From positions 234,491 to 298,490 of the forward strand of contig NZ_VRYH01000006.1 of assembly GCF_008079445.1 (NCBI RefSeq): a stretch of DNA of 64,000 nt, written 5' to 3'. Origin of the DNA: Aidingimonas lacisalsi (GTDB lineage: Bacteria; Pseudomonadota; Gammaproteobacteria; Pseudomonadales; Halomonadaceae). The translations under genes and the position numbers were made by a program. The notes below the pieces were generated by a model that did not search any database, was not told where the DNA came from, and saw nothing but the letters and a program-made list of their open reading frames with translations. Numbering within the stretch: the stretch's first letter is position 1; every line of letters starts with the position of its first letter. Positions 56,022 to 64,000 of this stretch are shown here, piece after piece.

Positions 56022-56510
56022 ATGTTTCAGCAAGTCACGCCCTGCCTGTGGTTCGACGGGCAGGCGGAAGACGCCGCCCGGTTCTACGTCTCGCTGTTTC
56101 CCGATTCGCGCATCGAGCGCGTGATGCGTTCACCGGCCGAGACCCCGAGCGGTCCGGCCGGCTCGGTGCTGACCGTCGAGTTCACGCTGTCCGGTACGCG
56201 GTTCGTCGGCCTGAACGGCGGCCCCGAGTTCCCGTTCACCGAAGCGGTCTCGTTCCAGATCGCATGCGCGGATCAAGCCGAAGTCGACCGGTACGGGGAC
56301 GCACTGTCGGAAGGCGGCACGGAAGGGCCGTGCGGCTGGCTCAAGGATCGCTGGGGGCTCTCCTGGCAGGTCGTGCCCACCCGGCTTCACGAACTGCTGA
56401 CCGATGCCGACCCGGAGCGCGCCCGCCGGGCCATGGAAGCGATGCTGACGATGCACCGACTCGATATCGCCGAACTGGAACGCGCCGCGGACGCTGAGAC
56501 GCCTCAGTGA
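56022..56510 (+). CDS. VOC-fold PhnB-like protein
   Basis: 162 aa. Begins VTPCLWFDGQAEDAARFYVS, with GTRFVGLNGGPEF and the C-terminal LKDRWGLSWQVVPTRLHELL. This is the 3-demethylubiquinone methyltransferase-like/PhnB group of the glyoxalase (VOC) fold; the name is historical and no activity can be claimed. GGGAGAA lies before the ATG. Probably cotranscribed with the DUF1428 gene. Confidence 0.85.
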   Translation: MFQQVTPCLWFDGQAEDAARFYVSLFPDSRIERVMRSPAETPSGPAGSVLTVEFTLSGTRFVGLNGGPEFPFTEAVSFQIACADQAEVDRYGDALSEGGTEGPCGWLKDRWGLSWQVVPTRLHELLTDADPERARRAMEAMLTMHRLDIAELERAADAETPQ

Positions 56511-56533
56511 TGAAGAACGTCGCCGCAGGGAAA

Positions 56534-56750
56534 TAGACTGGAAGTCGCAACGATCATCAACGGGTGAAACCATGCGACTCGAAGGCTCTTGCCACTGCGG
56601 CGCGATTCGCTTCAATGTCGAATCGCCGCATCCGTATCCCTATCAACGCTGCTACTGCTCCATCTGCCGCAAGACGGCAGGGGGCGGTGGCTACGCCATC
56701 AACCTGAGCGGTCGCGCCGACACGCTCCAGGTCGAAGGTGGCGAGCACAA
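56534..56750 (+). repeat. Left copy of 217-bp direct repeat
   Basis: 217 bp nearly identical to 62,990-63,206 (I count five mismatches and no gaps). It holds the RBS region and first 59-60 codons of a GFA-family gene. Similarity stops abruptly inside the codons for GGEHK. The two copies bound about 6.2 kb of DNA that carries the CsgG/LpoB-like operon. Confidence 0.9.
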
Positions 56751-56784
56751 ACAATGGTTAGGTCCGGAAGAAGATAATGCCTGA
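56572..56784 (+). pseudogene. Truncated GFA-family gene (5' duplicate)
   Basis: The first 60 residues match the intact GFA gene at 63,028 (only one difference, N for T in the RFNVES segment), then the frame runs into unrelated sequence and stops at 70 aa. The Zn-binding CHC and CYCSIC motifs remain but the second half with CRHC is lost, so the product should not fold as a functional enzyme. It is the left-hand end of the repeat-bounded unit. Confidence 0.85.
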
Positions 56785-57100
56785 ACCCGGGGCACATGCG
56801 CTATTTCCCTATCGAGGTCACAGGAACCTCGACGGTCGCAAGCACATTGTAGATACCTTCTTGCGTCTGCAGGGCTTAACCACAGAATTCTAAAGTTATC
56901 GCACACAATGCCGAAATATACTTTGGAGAGCATTGGAGACTTCTTGGGAAGTGCCATGGAATCGGCGACCGACCTCTGGTGCACGAAGGATTGTGCGACG
57001 GCGCATCGTTGATACACGTTGACTGATGTGATCACTCCTTTGCCCTTGCTACTGCTCACAGAGGCAGAGTGAAAAATTCGATATTACGCAAGGGAACCTC
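56785..57100. other. Intergenic stretch at left end of the inserted unit
   Basis: 316 bp with no recognisable gene. A+T content is higher than in the flanking genes. It probably contains the promoter of the four-gene envelope operon; AAAAATTCG and TATTACG near 57,070-57,087 and AAGGGAACC before the start are seen. Confidence 0.4.
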
Positions 57101-58600
57101 ATGAAACAGTCTATATGTGCACTGGCCGTTGCCTGCTTAATGGTGGGGCTGAGCGGTTGTTCATCCTATCAGCAGCGTAGTCAGATGGATGATTTTAATA
57201 CTGCGTGGATACAGGGGGATTACCTCGGTGCCGCCGAAGCGATGGAGCCCGAGCTAAGTCTGACCGGGGAAGATAAGGCCGAGGACAAGCAGTTATTGGA
57301 ACTGCTTCATCAGGCGGAAGCGTATCGTATGGCCGGCGACCCGTCTCAAGCTGTCGAGCTTTATGACAAGGCGGAAGTCGGCATGAAGTTGGATGATACC
57401 AGTGGTTTGTCATCCAACCTTCTCGAAGGTGGCATGTCAGTGTTGATCAATGATGCCGAGCGTGATTACACCCCCATGTTGTCCGAAGCAGTACTGGTCA
57501 ACACCTACAAGGGACTGGCTTTCTTACAACAAGGCAATCGGGAGCTCGCCCGTGTGGAGTTTAACCGTGCCGACGACAGAACCCGCCGCGCTGTAGAGAC
57601 CTTTGCGGAGGAGATTGCACTCCAAAAAGAAGCACTGGAAGCAGATGAAGGAAAACAGCAGCAGTCGATACGAGAGAGTCTTGAGAATGAGTCGCTACAG
57701 GAGAGTGTTGCTTCCAACTACGAGGAAATCTCTCAATGGAGCGTCTATCCGGAGTTCATCGTTCCTTCTGCTACCTATCTGCATGGGCTATTTTTCCTCG
57801 CTAGTGGCGAACACGGTGATTTGGACAAAGCCAGTACGTCGCTGAAACGGGTTGCCGCCATGTCACCCGACAACCGGAGGCTAGCTGCAGATGCCGAACT
57901 GGCTGAAGATCTGGCGGCTGGCCGTACAACTCGAGATTCCGAGACTCCAAGGGTATGGGTTGTCTACGAGAACGGTCTGGGGCCGGTGGCGCGTGAAAGC
58001 CGCTTCGATGTACCTCTGATGTTATTGCATGGCAATACCACCAGCCCTGCCTACACCGGCATTGCTTTGCCACGCTATGCCGATAGGAAGCCGGTCCACC
58101 AACCACTGACTCTGGTCGATGATTCGGGGGAACGTCATCAGCCTGAGCCATTTTCAGCAATGGGCAAAGTCGTTCGTACGGAGATGAAGGCGCGTTTCCC
58201 GGCAGTACTCGGACGTGCTGTTGCCTCGGCAACTCTCAAGGCGGTAATGCAGAACGCTTCCGCCGAAGAGTTTGGTGCTGTGGGCCAGCTTGGCTCTGCC
58301 CTTTTCACTGCCGCTACCACACGTGCTGATTTACGTAGCTGGCAAGCTATTCCTGATCATTGGCAGGTGACCAGCCTCCCTCGTCCGGCTTCAGGGCAAC
58401 TCGGGGTTGAGGAGGCCAGCGGCCATGTGGATGACATCTCTCTGCCGGACTGGCGTTACACCCTCGTTTACATCAAGCGGCCCAGTCAGGAAGGACCGGC
58501 ACAGGTGTCGCTCATCGACCTGGAAGGTCGTCATGGCGGTGAGCAATTGTCTCTCTTCGGTACCAAGGACGCCGAAGGCCTTGTAGCTGATGCCTCTTGA
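57101..58600 (+). CDS. COG3014-like exported lipoprotein with helical repeats
   Basis: 499 aa. A lipoprotein signal (LMVGLSGCSS, Cys at about residue 20) directs it to a membrane. The N-terminal half is helical and TPR-like (about 30-160, AEAYRMAGDPSQAVELYDKA), the middle has a Q/E-rich helix (about 175-210), and the C-terminal half is probably beta-rich. The pattern fits COG3014, which accompanies LpoB/CsgG-like genes in several gammaproteobacteria. It is the first gene of the operon. Role unknown; an envelope assembly or secretion function is likely. Confidence 0.65.
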   Translation: MKQSICALAVACLMVGLSGCSSYQQRSQMDDFNTAWIQGDYLGAAEAMEPELSLTGEDKAEDKQLLELLHQAEAYRMAGDPSQAVELYDKAEVGMKLDDTSGLSSNLLEGGMSVLINDAERDYTPMLSEAVLVNTYKGLAFLQQGNRELARVEFNRADDRTRRAVETFAEEIALQKEALEADEGKQQQSIRESLENESLQESVASNYEEISQWSVYPEFIVPSATYLHGLFFLASGEHGDLDKASTSLKRVAAMSPDNRRLAADAELAEDLAAGRTTRDSETPRVWVVYENGLGPVARESRFDVPLMLLHGNTTSPAYTGIALPRYADRKPVHQPLTLVDDSGERHQPEPFSAMGKVVRTEMKARFPAVLGRAVASATLKAVMQNASAEEFGAVGQLGSALFTAATTRADLRSWQAIPDHWQVTSLPRPASGQLGVEEASGHVDDISLPDWRYTLVYIKRPSQEGPAQVSLIDLEGRHGGEQLSLFGTKDAEGLVADAS

Positions 58601-58667
58601 ATGAGTGGTGGTGTGACGCACCATCACGGCCCGATTATTTCTCTTCAATACGATTCAGGATATCAAG

Positions 58668-59270
58668 ATGAAGAAGCTTGTTGTGTTCGTTACCTGCCTG
58701 GTCCTGCTGTTGGCTGGTTGTGCCACCCCTACCCGTTATGTCGATCCTGACAATGACCAGGGTGAGGTCAGCATGGAGTTGGATTACCGCGACTTCGAGA
58801 AAACCGCTCAAGAGACGGTGGAATCCATGCTGCAAAGTGGCGCCGTGGACAACCCTGATGGTGGACGTTACGTGCTAGTCGTCAGCCGTATTGTCAACGA
58901 CACCATGCAGCGACTGGACACTGACCAACTAATCAAGAAAATCCGCGTTGATCTGCTGAACTCCGGCAAAGTGGTGACCACGACAGCCGTCGGTATCGAT
59001 GGCGCAGAGGATGAGATGAATATGCTGTCACGATCTCTGCGGGATTCCGATGAATTCGATCAACGGGGTGTACAAAAGAAGGGAACTCTGCAGGCCCCGG
59101 ATTTGAGTCTCTCCGGCAAGATTCTCCAACGTAACCGCAAGGTCGGCAGTGAACAGCAGGTGGAATACTACGTGCAACTCTCTCTTACTGATCTATCCAG
59201 CGGACTCGCCTTGTGGGAAGACGAAACTCAAGTCATCAAACGTGGCTCTGACGCCTCGGTAAGCTGGTAA
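58668..59270 (+). CDS. LpoB-family lipoprotein
   Basis: 200 aa. Signal and lipobox LLLAGCATP (Cys18), then a compact domain like LpoB: DPDNDQGEVSMELDYRDFEK, RYVLVVSRIVNDTMQRLDTD, KKIRVDLLNSGKVVTTT and SLTDLSSGLALWEDETQVIK. In E. coli LpoB activates PBP1b; here the neighbours are CsgG-like, so it may instead be part of a surface or motility complex. It is 67 nt after the first lipoprotein and 17 nt before the next gene. Confidence 0.75.
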   Translation: MKKLVVFVTCLVLLLAGCATPTRYVDPDNDQGEVSMELDYRDFEKTAQETVESMLQSGAVDNPDGGRYVLVVSRIVNDTMQRLDTDQLIKKIRVDLLNSGKVVTTTAVGIDGAEDEMNMLSRSLRDSDEFDQRGVQKKGTLQAPDLSLSGKILQRNRKVGSEQQVEYYVQLSLTDLSSGLALWEDETQVIKRGSDASVSW

Positions 59271-59287
59271 CCAGGAGGGGAGGGAGC

Positions 59288-60673
59288 ATGTTCAAGCGTA
59301 ACGTTATCAACGCTAGTGTTGTATTCGCTGTCATCTTTCCTGTTCTTGGCTTTGCCCAGGAGTTGTCTGAGCAGGCGGACAAGGCAGAGGAGGAGGCGTC
59401 GGCCACTCCACCTTCAGCGTTCTACTCGATCGATGAAGTATCGCAAAGTGACGAGAAGATCAAAGAGTTTCTGAACTCCCGCGGTTGGGTGCAGGGGGAA
59501 TCCTCCAGCAATCCGGCAGAAGGCACGTTGGTCATAGGCAGTGCCGACATCGCCATGGATCCAGCTAGCATCGACTTCAGCCAAGCTCGGTTGGTCGCCA
59601 CGGAAGAGGCATTCCTTCAGGCCATGGGTGAGTTGGTTTCTCAAGATTCGGTGCGTGTGGGCAAGAACATGGCAGATCAGTTCTTGCAAGATTCTCTACC
59701 GGAAGAGGTACGGGATACGACCAGCATGGCGGCGCTGGGTAAGGCCGTAGCGGGCCGATTAGCGGAGGCATCGGTGACGAAGCTGGACAATGTGATCCAG
59801 GAGTTGGGTGGGGACGCGAGTCAGCTACCTGAGCTCAATATCGCCGAAAGAAAGCAGCTGTTGTTTGATGAATTCGTTACTGAAACCACCTGGCGTGCCA
59901 TGGGACAGCTCTCAGGTATCGGGGTCTTCGGTACCATCGAGGAAGTCGGTGGTGATGGTCCTGCCAATAATGGTCGGGTGAGCGTCGTCGTGGTCAAATC
60001 CGATCGCTTCAGCGAGTTCGGCAGACAGTTGCGTACCGGAGACGTGGCGCCTGGTCAGGCGATTCCCGTCGAAGATGTACAGGAACGTCTGAAATCGCAG
60101 ATTGATGAGGGTACCCCGATGTTGGGCTATTTCGGTGTTCAACCGATAGTCGATGACGAAGGGCGTTACGGGCTCATGTCGTTTGGTATCGGCGCTCCGG
60201 CATTGGTACGCGACAGCATGGATGAGTTCGAAATCAGTGCCGAGCTGGAAGCCTCCCGGACGAGTGCGCAGATGATGGCTGACGGCTGGCTGACACAATT
60301 CGCTAGCATGACAGTGCAGGGGCAGCGCGAAAGTTCCAAACGCAAGTTACGCGAACAAGTGCGTGAGACGCGCGGCGACGGTAGCGCCAGGTTGCTCACA
60401 GAGCAAGGCGTGGGTCGCATGGTCAATAGTGTCCTGCGTTCAGAGTCGGATAATCGACTGCAGGGTGTTCAAACCGTAGGTCAGTGGAATGCCACCGATC
60501 CGAGTACCGGGCATCCGTATCTGGGGTATGTCAAATACTGGTCTCCTAGTACGTCGGCGAAAGCTCAGGGTAAAACCGCTGATGATTCTACCGGTTCCGA
60601 CAACGAGCAGGCAGAAGGTGATGCGGACACGCCGGCCAGCTCTCGTTCCACAGGATCGTTTGGAGAATGGTAA
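59288..60673 (+). CDS. Exported protein of unknown function (DUF6844-like)
   Basis: 461 aa. Sec signal peptide (about 1-24, ending FGFAQE-like), then an acidic linker and a long region with DEKIKEFLNSRGWVQGESSS, GTLVIGSADIAMDPASIDFS and QARLVATEEAFLQAMGELV. The C-terminus is low in complexity and rich in D, S, E, G and A. I cannot assign a known activity; the DUF6844 label is from memory and tentative. It is coupled to the next gene (TAATG), so its product should work with the CsgG-like protein. Confidence 0.55.
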   Translation: MFKRNVINASVVFAVIFPVLGFAQELSEQADKAEEEASATPPSAFYSIDEVSQSDEKIKEFLNSRGWVQGESSSNPAEGTLVIGSADIAMDPASIDFSQARLVATEEAFLQAMGELVSQDSVRVGKNMADQFLQDSLPEEVRDTTSMAALGKAVAGRLAEASVTKLDNVIQELGGDASQLPELNIAERKQLLFDEFVTETTWRAMGQLSGIGVFGTIEEVGGDGPANNGRVSVVVVKSDRFSEFGRQLRTGDVAPGQAIPVEDVQERLKSQIDEGTPMLGYFGVQPIVDDEGRYGLMSFGIGAPALVRDSMDEFEISAELEASRTSAQMMADGWLTQFASMTVQGQRESSKRKLREQVRETRGDGSARLLTEQGVGRMVNSVLRSESDNRLQGVQTVGQWNATDPSTGHPYLGYVKYWSPSTSAKAQGKTADDSTGSDNEQAEGDADTPASSRSTGSFGEW

Positions 60674-61950
60674 TGGCAAAGCGACTGTGGATCCTCTTAC
60701 TGTTGGCAGTACTATGGCCCTTGACGCTACAGGCGGACGTACAGACCCGGACCGTCCAAGCTGAATCCACAGGAACCAATCGTGAAGAGGCTATTTTTAA
60801 TGCTCTCGGTGAGGCTGTGCGTCAAGTTCACGGTGCCCAGGTCAATGCAAGTCGGGAGGTGCGCAATTCCATGGAACGGCTCTCGGTTCGAGATAGTGAC
60901 GGACGGGAGTCATCTGCCACCCACGAATCTCGCGTAGAGAGCGGAACCAAAGTCACAAGTGAGGGATTGATCAGTGGCTACCGGGTCGTGGATATCCAGT
61001 CAGCACCTGGCGGGGGGCAGCTGGCCAAGCTGGAAGTGGATGTTCCGGTGTATCGTGTACCCGGCAGCGGTGCACAAAGTAACCGGCGGCGGTTGGCCGT
61101 CTACCCGGTCGACATTGATAGCTCAACGTTGCGTCTTGGAGGGCAGTCTCTGAAGGCCGGCGATGTATCGCGACGACTGACTCAATCCATCGTCCAGGCC
61201 TTTGTCGGTTCTCGCCGTTTCAATGTTCTGGATCGTGATATGCGCCAGGCCATTGCGGCGGAAAAGCGTTTCGTGAACTCCAGCAATGTCCCTTTAGCCG
61301 AGAAGGCTATGTTAGGGCGTGAGCTCGGGGCTGACTATCTGGTCGTTGCGCGACTCACTGAACTGGACATGGACATGCGCGAGACAAGCAACTCGATTAC
61401 CGGGGAGCGAACCCATGAAGGGGAAGGAGTCGCTACTCTGGAGGCCCGGGTCGTTATTCCTGCCACAGGCCAGGTGATGTGGAGTCACACGTTGAGTACT
61501 GACCTGGCTTCTCTGGGAATCAATGAGCCCGGTAGCCGCGGATTTTCCCAGAAGGTATATGACGGTCTTGGCAGTGAACTTACCTTTCAGGCCCTGAACG
61601 TGATTTACCCTGTAAGGGTCGTGGACAGTCAGAATGAGGAAGTCGTGCTTAACCAAGGTGGGATGATCGTCAAATCCGGACAGCGTTGGGCGGTTTACGA
61701 CATCGGTAAGGCATACTCGGATCCTTATCATGGTGAGAGTTTGGGAGCTCAAGAAATAAAGACGGGGGAAGTGGAAATCACCCGTGTCGCTGAGAAGGTG
61801 GCCCATGCTCGCATTGTTAGCGGTGAAGTACAGGGGAATGGGCAGGTCCTTCGCCGTGTGGATGCCACCGGTCAAGCGACGCGTGAAGCGGAACGTGAAG
61901 CCTTGCGCGGCACCCGGAAGGGGGTCTGTCTTCCCATGGACCCTTGCTGA
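60673..61950 (+). CDS. CsgG/HfaB-like exported protein
   Basis: 425 aa. Sec signal (about 1-22, LTLQADV). The N-terminal domain starts QTRTVQAESTGTNREEAIFN, ALGEAVRQVHGAQV, a pattern also found in FlgT-like proteins. The central CsgG-like domain (about 140-300) has RRRLAVYPVDIDSS, VGSRRFNVLDRD and GADYLVVARLTELD. Proteins of this type form outer-membrane pores for curli or stabilise flagella. No Cys lipobox is seen, unlike CsgG itself. The ATG at 60673 overlaps the previous stop by 1 nt and has GGAG 7 nt upstream. Confidence 0.75.
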   Translation: MAKRLWILLLLAVLWPLTLQADVQTRTVQAESTGTNREEAIFNALGEAVRQVHGAQVNASREVRNSMERLSVRDSDGRESSATHESRVESGTKVTSEGLISGYRVVDIQSAPGGGQLAKLEVDVPVYRVPGSGAQSNRRRLAVYPVDIDSSTLRLGGQSLKAGDVSRRLTQSIVQAFVGSRRFNVLDRDMRQAIAAEKRFVNSSNVPLAEKAMLGRELGADYLVVARLTELDMDMRETSNSITGERTHEGEGVATLEARVVIPATGQVMWSHTLSTDLASLGINEPGSRGFSQKVYDGLGSELTFQALNVIYPVRVVDSQNEEVVLNQGGMIVKSGQRWAVYDIGKAYSDPYHGESLGAQEIKTGEVEITRVAEKVAHARIVSGEVQGNGQVLRRVDATGQATREAEREALRGTRKGVCLPMDPC

Positions 61951-62294
61951 TACGGACTAGCGACTGAGGATGTTGCCGTTTCCATCCCGTTGCCAGGGTA
62001 ACAGAGCATCTATCTGGACCAGGAACCGCTCTCTGCGGGAGTCTTGCCTTGGTGCTCGGCTTGGGCGAAGGAGATCGGCTAGCGTAGTCGTTATGCAGCG
62101 TTTCCCTGAAGCAGAGTACGGTAGCTGACATCATCCGCTAAGCTGACCGTCAGCACCAAGTTCCATGTGGCAACAGCCGAGGAAAAATCGATGTTTGCCA
62201 AGTTATCCGTCAAGGTCACCGGTGAATCCCGCCAAGCAAGAAAGGCCCGCGAGATGTCGGTTCCTTCTTGCTTGGCGTGCGGGGAACGTGCTGT
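61951..62294. other. Intergenic region after the CsgG-like gene
   Basis: 344 bp with no gene. It contains a strong 13-bp inverted repeat at 62,230-62,277, listed separately. No canonical T-run terminator for the operon is visible. Confidence 0.5.
62230..62277. repeat. Perfect 13-bp inverted repeat
   Basis: CGCCAAGCAAGAA at 62,230-62,242 is the exact reverse complement of 62,265-62,277, with a 22-nt spacer. It could form a stem-loop in transcripts from either side or be the footprint of a mobile element. No T-run follows on either strand. Confidence 0.8.
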
Positions 62295-62633
62295 CTAGGT
62301 GGCTCCCGGCTCCTCTCGGAAGTGCTCCCGGGCATGGTGATACAGCACGCCGGCATAGCCGTTGCGTTGCATGACCTTGAGAATCTTGGCGGGGTCGCGG
62401 CCATCGAGGGCCTTGTGCAGTTTTGCCCGCTGCTCGTCATCGAGATATTCGTACCAATGGTAGGGCTCACCCCTGGCGTTGCTCCCTTCGGCTTTGCGTA
62501 TCAGGTCGATTTCGATCCGTCCGCCATGGTGATACAGGATATCGTAGCCTTCCTGTAGGAGGGGTGTCGGCACATCGCTCGGCTTTTCTAGGCCTTCCAG
62601 TACATTGTAGTAGTAATAGCTCAACGGTTGCAT
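62295..62633 (-). CDS. Hypothetical protein, 112 aa
   Basis: Soluble, mixed-charge protein starting MQPLSYYYYNVLEGLEKPSD, with RGEPYHWYEYLDDEQRAKLH (abridged) and RNGYAGVLYHHAREHFREE. A very good RBS (GGAGGAG) stands close to the ATG, which supports a real gene. I do not recognise the family. It is opposite to the envelope operon and to the GFA gene. Confidence 0.65.
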   Translation of the reverse strand: MQPLSYYYYNVLEGLEKPSDVPTPLLQEGYDILYHHGGRIEIDLIRKAEGSNARGEPYHWYEYLDDEQRAKLHKALDGRDPAKILKVMQRNGYAGVLYHHAREHFREEPGAT

Positions 62634-62989
62634 GTGGCTCCTCCAGCGGTATGCCGTTGCTTATCCGTACTTGCTTGCTTTCCTGTGCTCCATGTTGCCT
62701 GAGAGATGGCGACCCGCTCAATTGAAAAAGGCAGCTCGATCCATACGATGAACTTCTTCCCGTTCGGCATCCGCCTGCCCGGCCTATGCCCTGGTCGATG
62801 TGGTCAACGCTTTTCAAGCCGCCGTTGGAGACTCCCAACGTTTTCTACCGGAAAGCCATATCGCCTTGCGCCAGGCGTTGTCCGTGCTGGATACCGAAAC
62901 TGCGCTACCCGATCTGGTGGAGCGGTTACTATCGGCGGAGTGATCGGCAGGGCCGCCACGACGAGGTAAACAGTGTGGCTGCGGGCAGC

Positions 62990-63206
62990 TAGACTGGAAG
63001 CCGCAACGATCATCAACAGGTGAAACCATGCGACTCGAAGGCTCTTGCCACTGCGGCGCGATTCGCTTCACTGTCGAATCGCCGCATCCGTATCCCTATC
63101 AACGCTGCTACTGCTCCATTTGCCGCAAGACGGCAGGGGGCGGTGGCTACGCCATCAACCTGAGCGGCCGCGCCGACACGCTCCAGGTCGAAGGTGGCGA
63201 GCACAA
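62990..63206 (+). repeat. Right copy of 217-bp direct repeat
   Basis: Nearly identical to 56,534-56,750. In this copy the reading frame continues into the full GFA gene, so it is the original or complete copy. Offset between the copies is exactly 6,456 bp. Confidence 0.9.
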
Positions 63207-63507
63207 GCACGTCTACCGGGCCGTGATCGACGGCGAAGCGAGCCCCGGCGAACGCCACTTCTGCCGGCATTGCGCCAGTGCGCTATGGGTCTACGATCCG
63301 CGCTGGCCGGAACTCATCCACCCGTTCGCCTCGGCCATCGACACCGACCTGCCGATACCGCCCGAGCGCGTTCACCTGCTGCTCAACAGCAAGGCCAACT
63401 GGGTGGACGTCGATGCGCGGGAACACGACAAATGCTTCGCCGGCTACCCCGAAGAAAGCATCGCCGAATGGCACCAACGCCTGGGGCTGGAAGAATTTTG
63501 CAGTTAA
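63028..63507 (+). CDS. GFA (glutathione-dependent formaldehyde-activating) family protein
   Basis: 159 aa. Zn-binding cysteines: C7 and C9 in GSCHCGAIRF, C27, C29 and C32 in RCYCSICRK, and C79, C82 in HFCRHCASALW, all in the family positions. Members bind S-hydroxymethyl-glutathione or act as carbon-sulfur lyases; the substrate here is not known. Intact copy of the gene whose 5' end is duplicated at 56,572. It is followed by a REP-like repeat region. Confidence 0.85.
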   Translation: MRLEGSCHCGAIRFTVESPHPYPYQRCYCSICRKTAGGGGYAINLSGRADTLQVEGGEHKHVYRAVIDGEASPGERHFCRHCASALWVYDPRWPELIHPFASAIDTDLPIPPERVHLLLNSKANWVDVDAREHDKCFAGYPEESIAEWHQRLGLEEFCS

Positions 63508-63720
63508 GGCTCCATTTGCCTAGTCTGGAAAATCAAGATCGCTTGAGGCGGCCTGCGGACCACCACACAACGTATGCAAGGGACTACCGCATAAGGATGG
63601 TGCGCCCTCACCATCGAACCATGCAGGGTAGGGGCGGTAGTGTGTCAACTCACCCCTGATGCCGGCTTTTGATCTCGCAGGAACGGCTTTAATGGCGATG
63701 CAGCGCCAGCCCTGCATCGG

Positions 63721-63915
63721 TGACACGGCTAATCGCGACTGAAGTCGCTCCTACAAGACCCGTGCTCCGGGAGCGGGTGGTTCTGGAGTTCGTAGGAGCG
63801 GTTTCAACCGCGATGCAGGGCGGTTAGCCCTGCCTGGGTGACACGGCTGATCGCGACTGAAGTCGCTCCTACAAGACCCGTGCTCCGGGAGCGGGTGGTT
63901 CTGGAGTTCGTAGGA
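63721..63915. repeat. 118-bp tandem REP-like repeats
   Basis: A 118-bp unit starting TGACACGGCT occurs at 63,721-63,838, and a second, shorter copy (about 77 bp) at 63,839-63,915. The unit includes the dyads GCGACTGAAGTCGCTCCTAC and GTAGGAGCGGTTTCAACCGC, which are REP/BIME-like and resemble the dispersed repeats of pseudomonads and halomonads. A weaker related copy precedes it at about 63,670-63,720. No gene is seen from 63,508 to 64,000. Confidence 0.8.
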
Positions 63916-64000
63916 AATGGGATGGACCCGTCCCTCCATGTGCCAAGATGAAGATTAACGCCATCTGCGTGTGCATGGGGCACCACACGGCATCTCGAAG

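Noticed and set aside
63721..63915. CRISPR array
   Set aside because: The repeats are 118-bp tandem units without unique spacers and have REP-type dyads.

Overview
The window is G+C-rich gammaproteobacterial chromosome. The gene complement (RfaH, class-II ProS with an insertion domain, AmpG, c-di-GMP enzymes, Lrp-type AcdR next to ACC deaminase) and the acidic proteins fit a moderately halophilic member of the Halomonadaceae (Halomonas-like). The genus is an inference from protein character, not from a marker gene.

Layout. 1-14,090 is core-like: a TPR protein cut by the window edge, an AmpG-type permease, RfaH with a good terminator, a GAF-GGDEF-EAL protein with degenerate GGDEF, ProS, a GNAT acetyltransferase, the divergent acdR/acdS pair, a SatD/DUF3307 pair, a diguanylate cyclase and a Tat-exported PhoD phosphatase. 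14,095-22,242 holds an HpcH/HpaI aldolase, a four-gene molybdenum hydroxylase operon (iorA-iorB-xdhC-mocA type), a CDF transporter, an SDR, an Asp/Glu-racemase-superfamily enzyme and DUF503. 22,490-27,821 is a clearly A+T-rich, single-strand block: aldolase, C-N hydrolase, TRAP transporter (P, Q, M) and a GntR regulator. It reads as one acquired catabolic operon.

28,000-39,700 is patchy accessory DNA: LysR regulators, shuffled SDR remnants, YgjV, a DapA-like lyase, a LysE exporter, an XRE-cupin regulator, a PhnE remnant before an inositol-monophosphatase-family gene, an MFS/LysR pair, a GST and an AraC regulator. 39,732-53,309 is the most unusual region. A leftward run encodes a complete polyamine-type ABC importer, a UGT/MGT-like glycosyltransferase, a small cupin, an APH-type kinase, two aldehyde dehydrogenases and an FAD amine oxidase. 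Divergent from it are a GntR regulator with two winged-helix domains and a second glycosyltransferase paralogue. The probable theme is uptake and oxidation of an amine or amino-sugar-like compound, but the role of two glycosyltransferases in it is unexplained.

53,314-56,510 holds a methyltransferase divergent from a DJ-1/AraC regulator, then DUF1428 and PhnB-like genes. 56,534-63,206 is a unit of about 6.5 kb bounded by 217-bp direct repeats: the left repeat is the truncated 5' end of a GFA-family gene and the right repeat is the start of the intact copy. Between them lies a four-gene envelope operon (COG3014-like lipoprotein, LpoB-like lipoprotein, exported protein, CsgG-like protein). The right end carries tandem REP-like repeats. 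I found no rRNA, tRNA or CRISPR array by eye.
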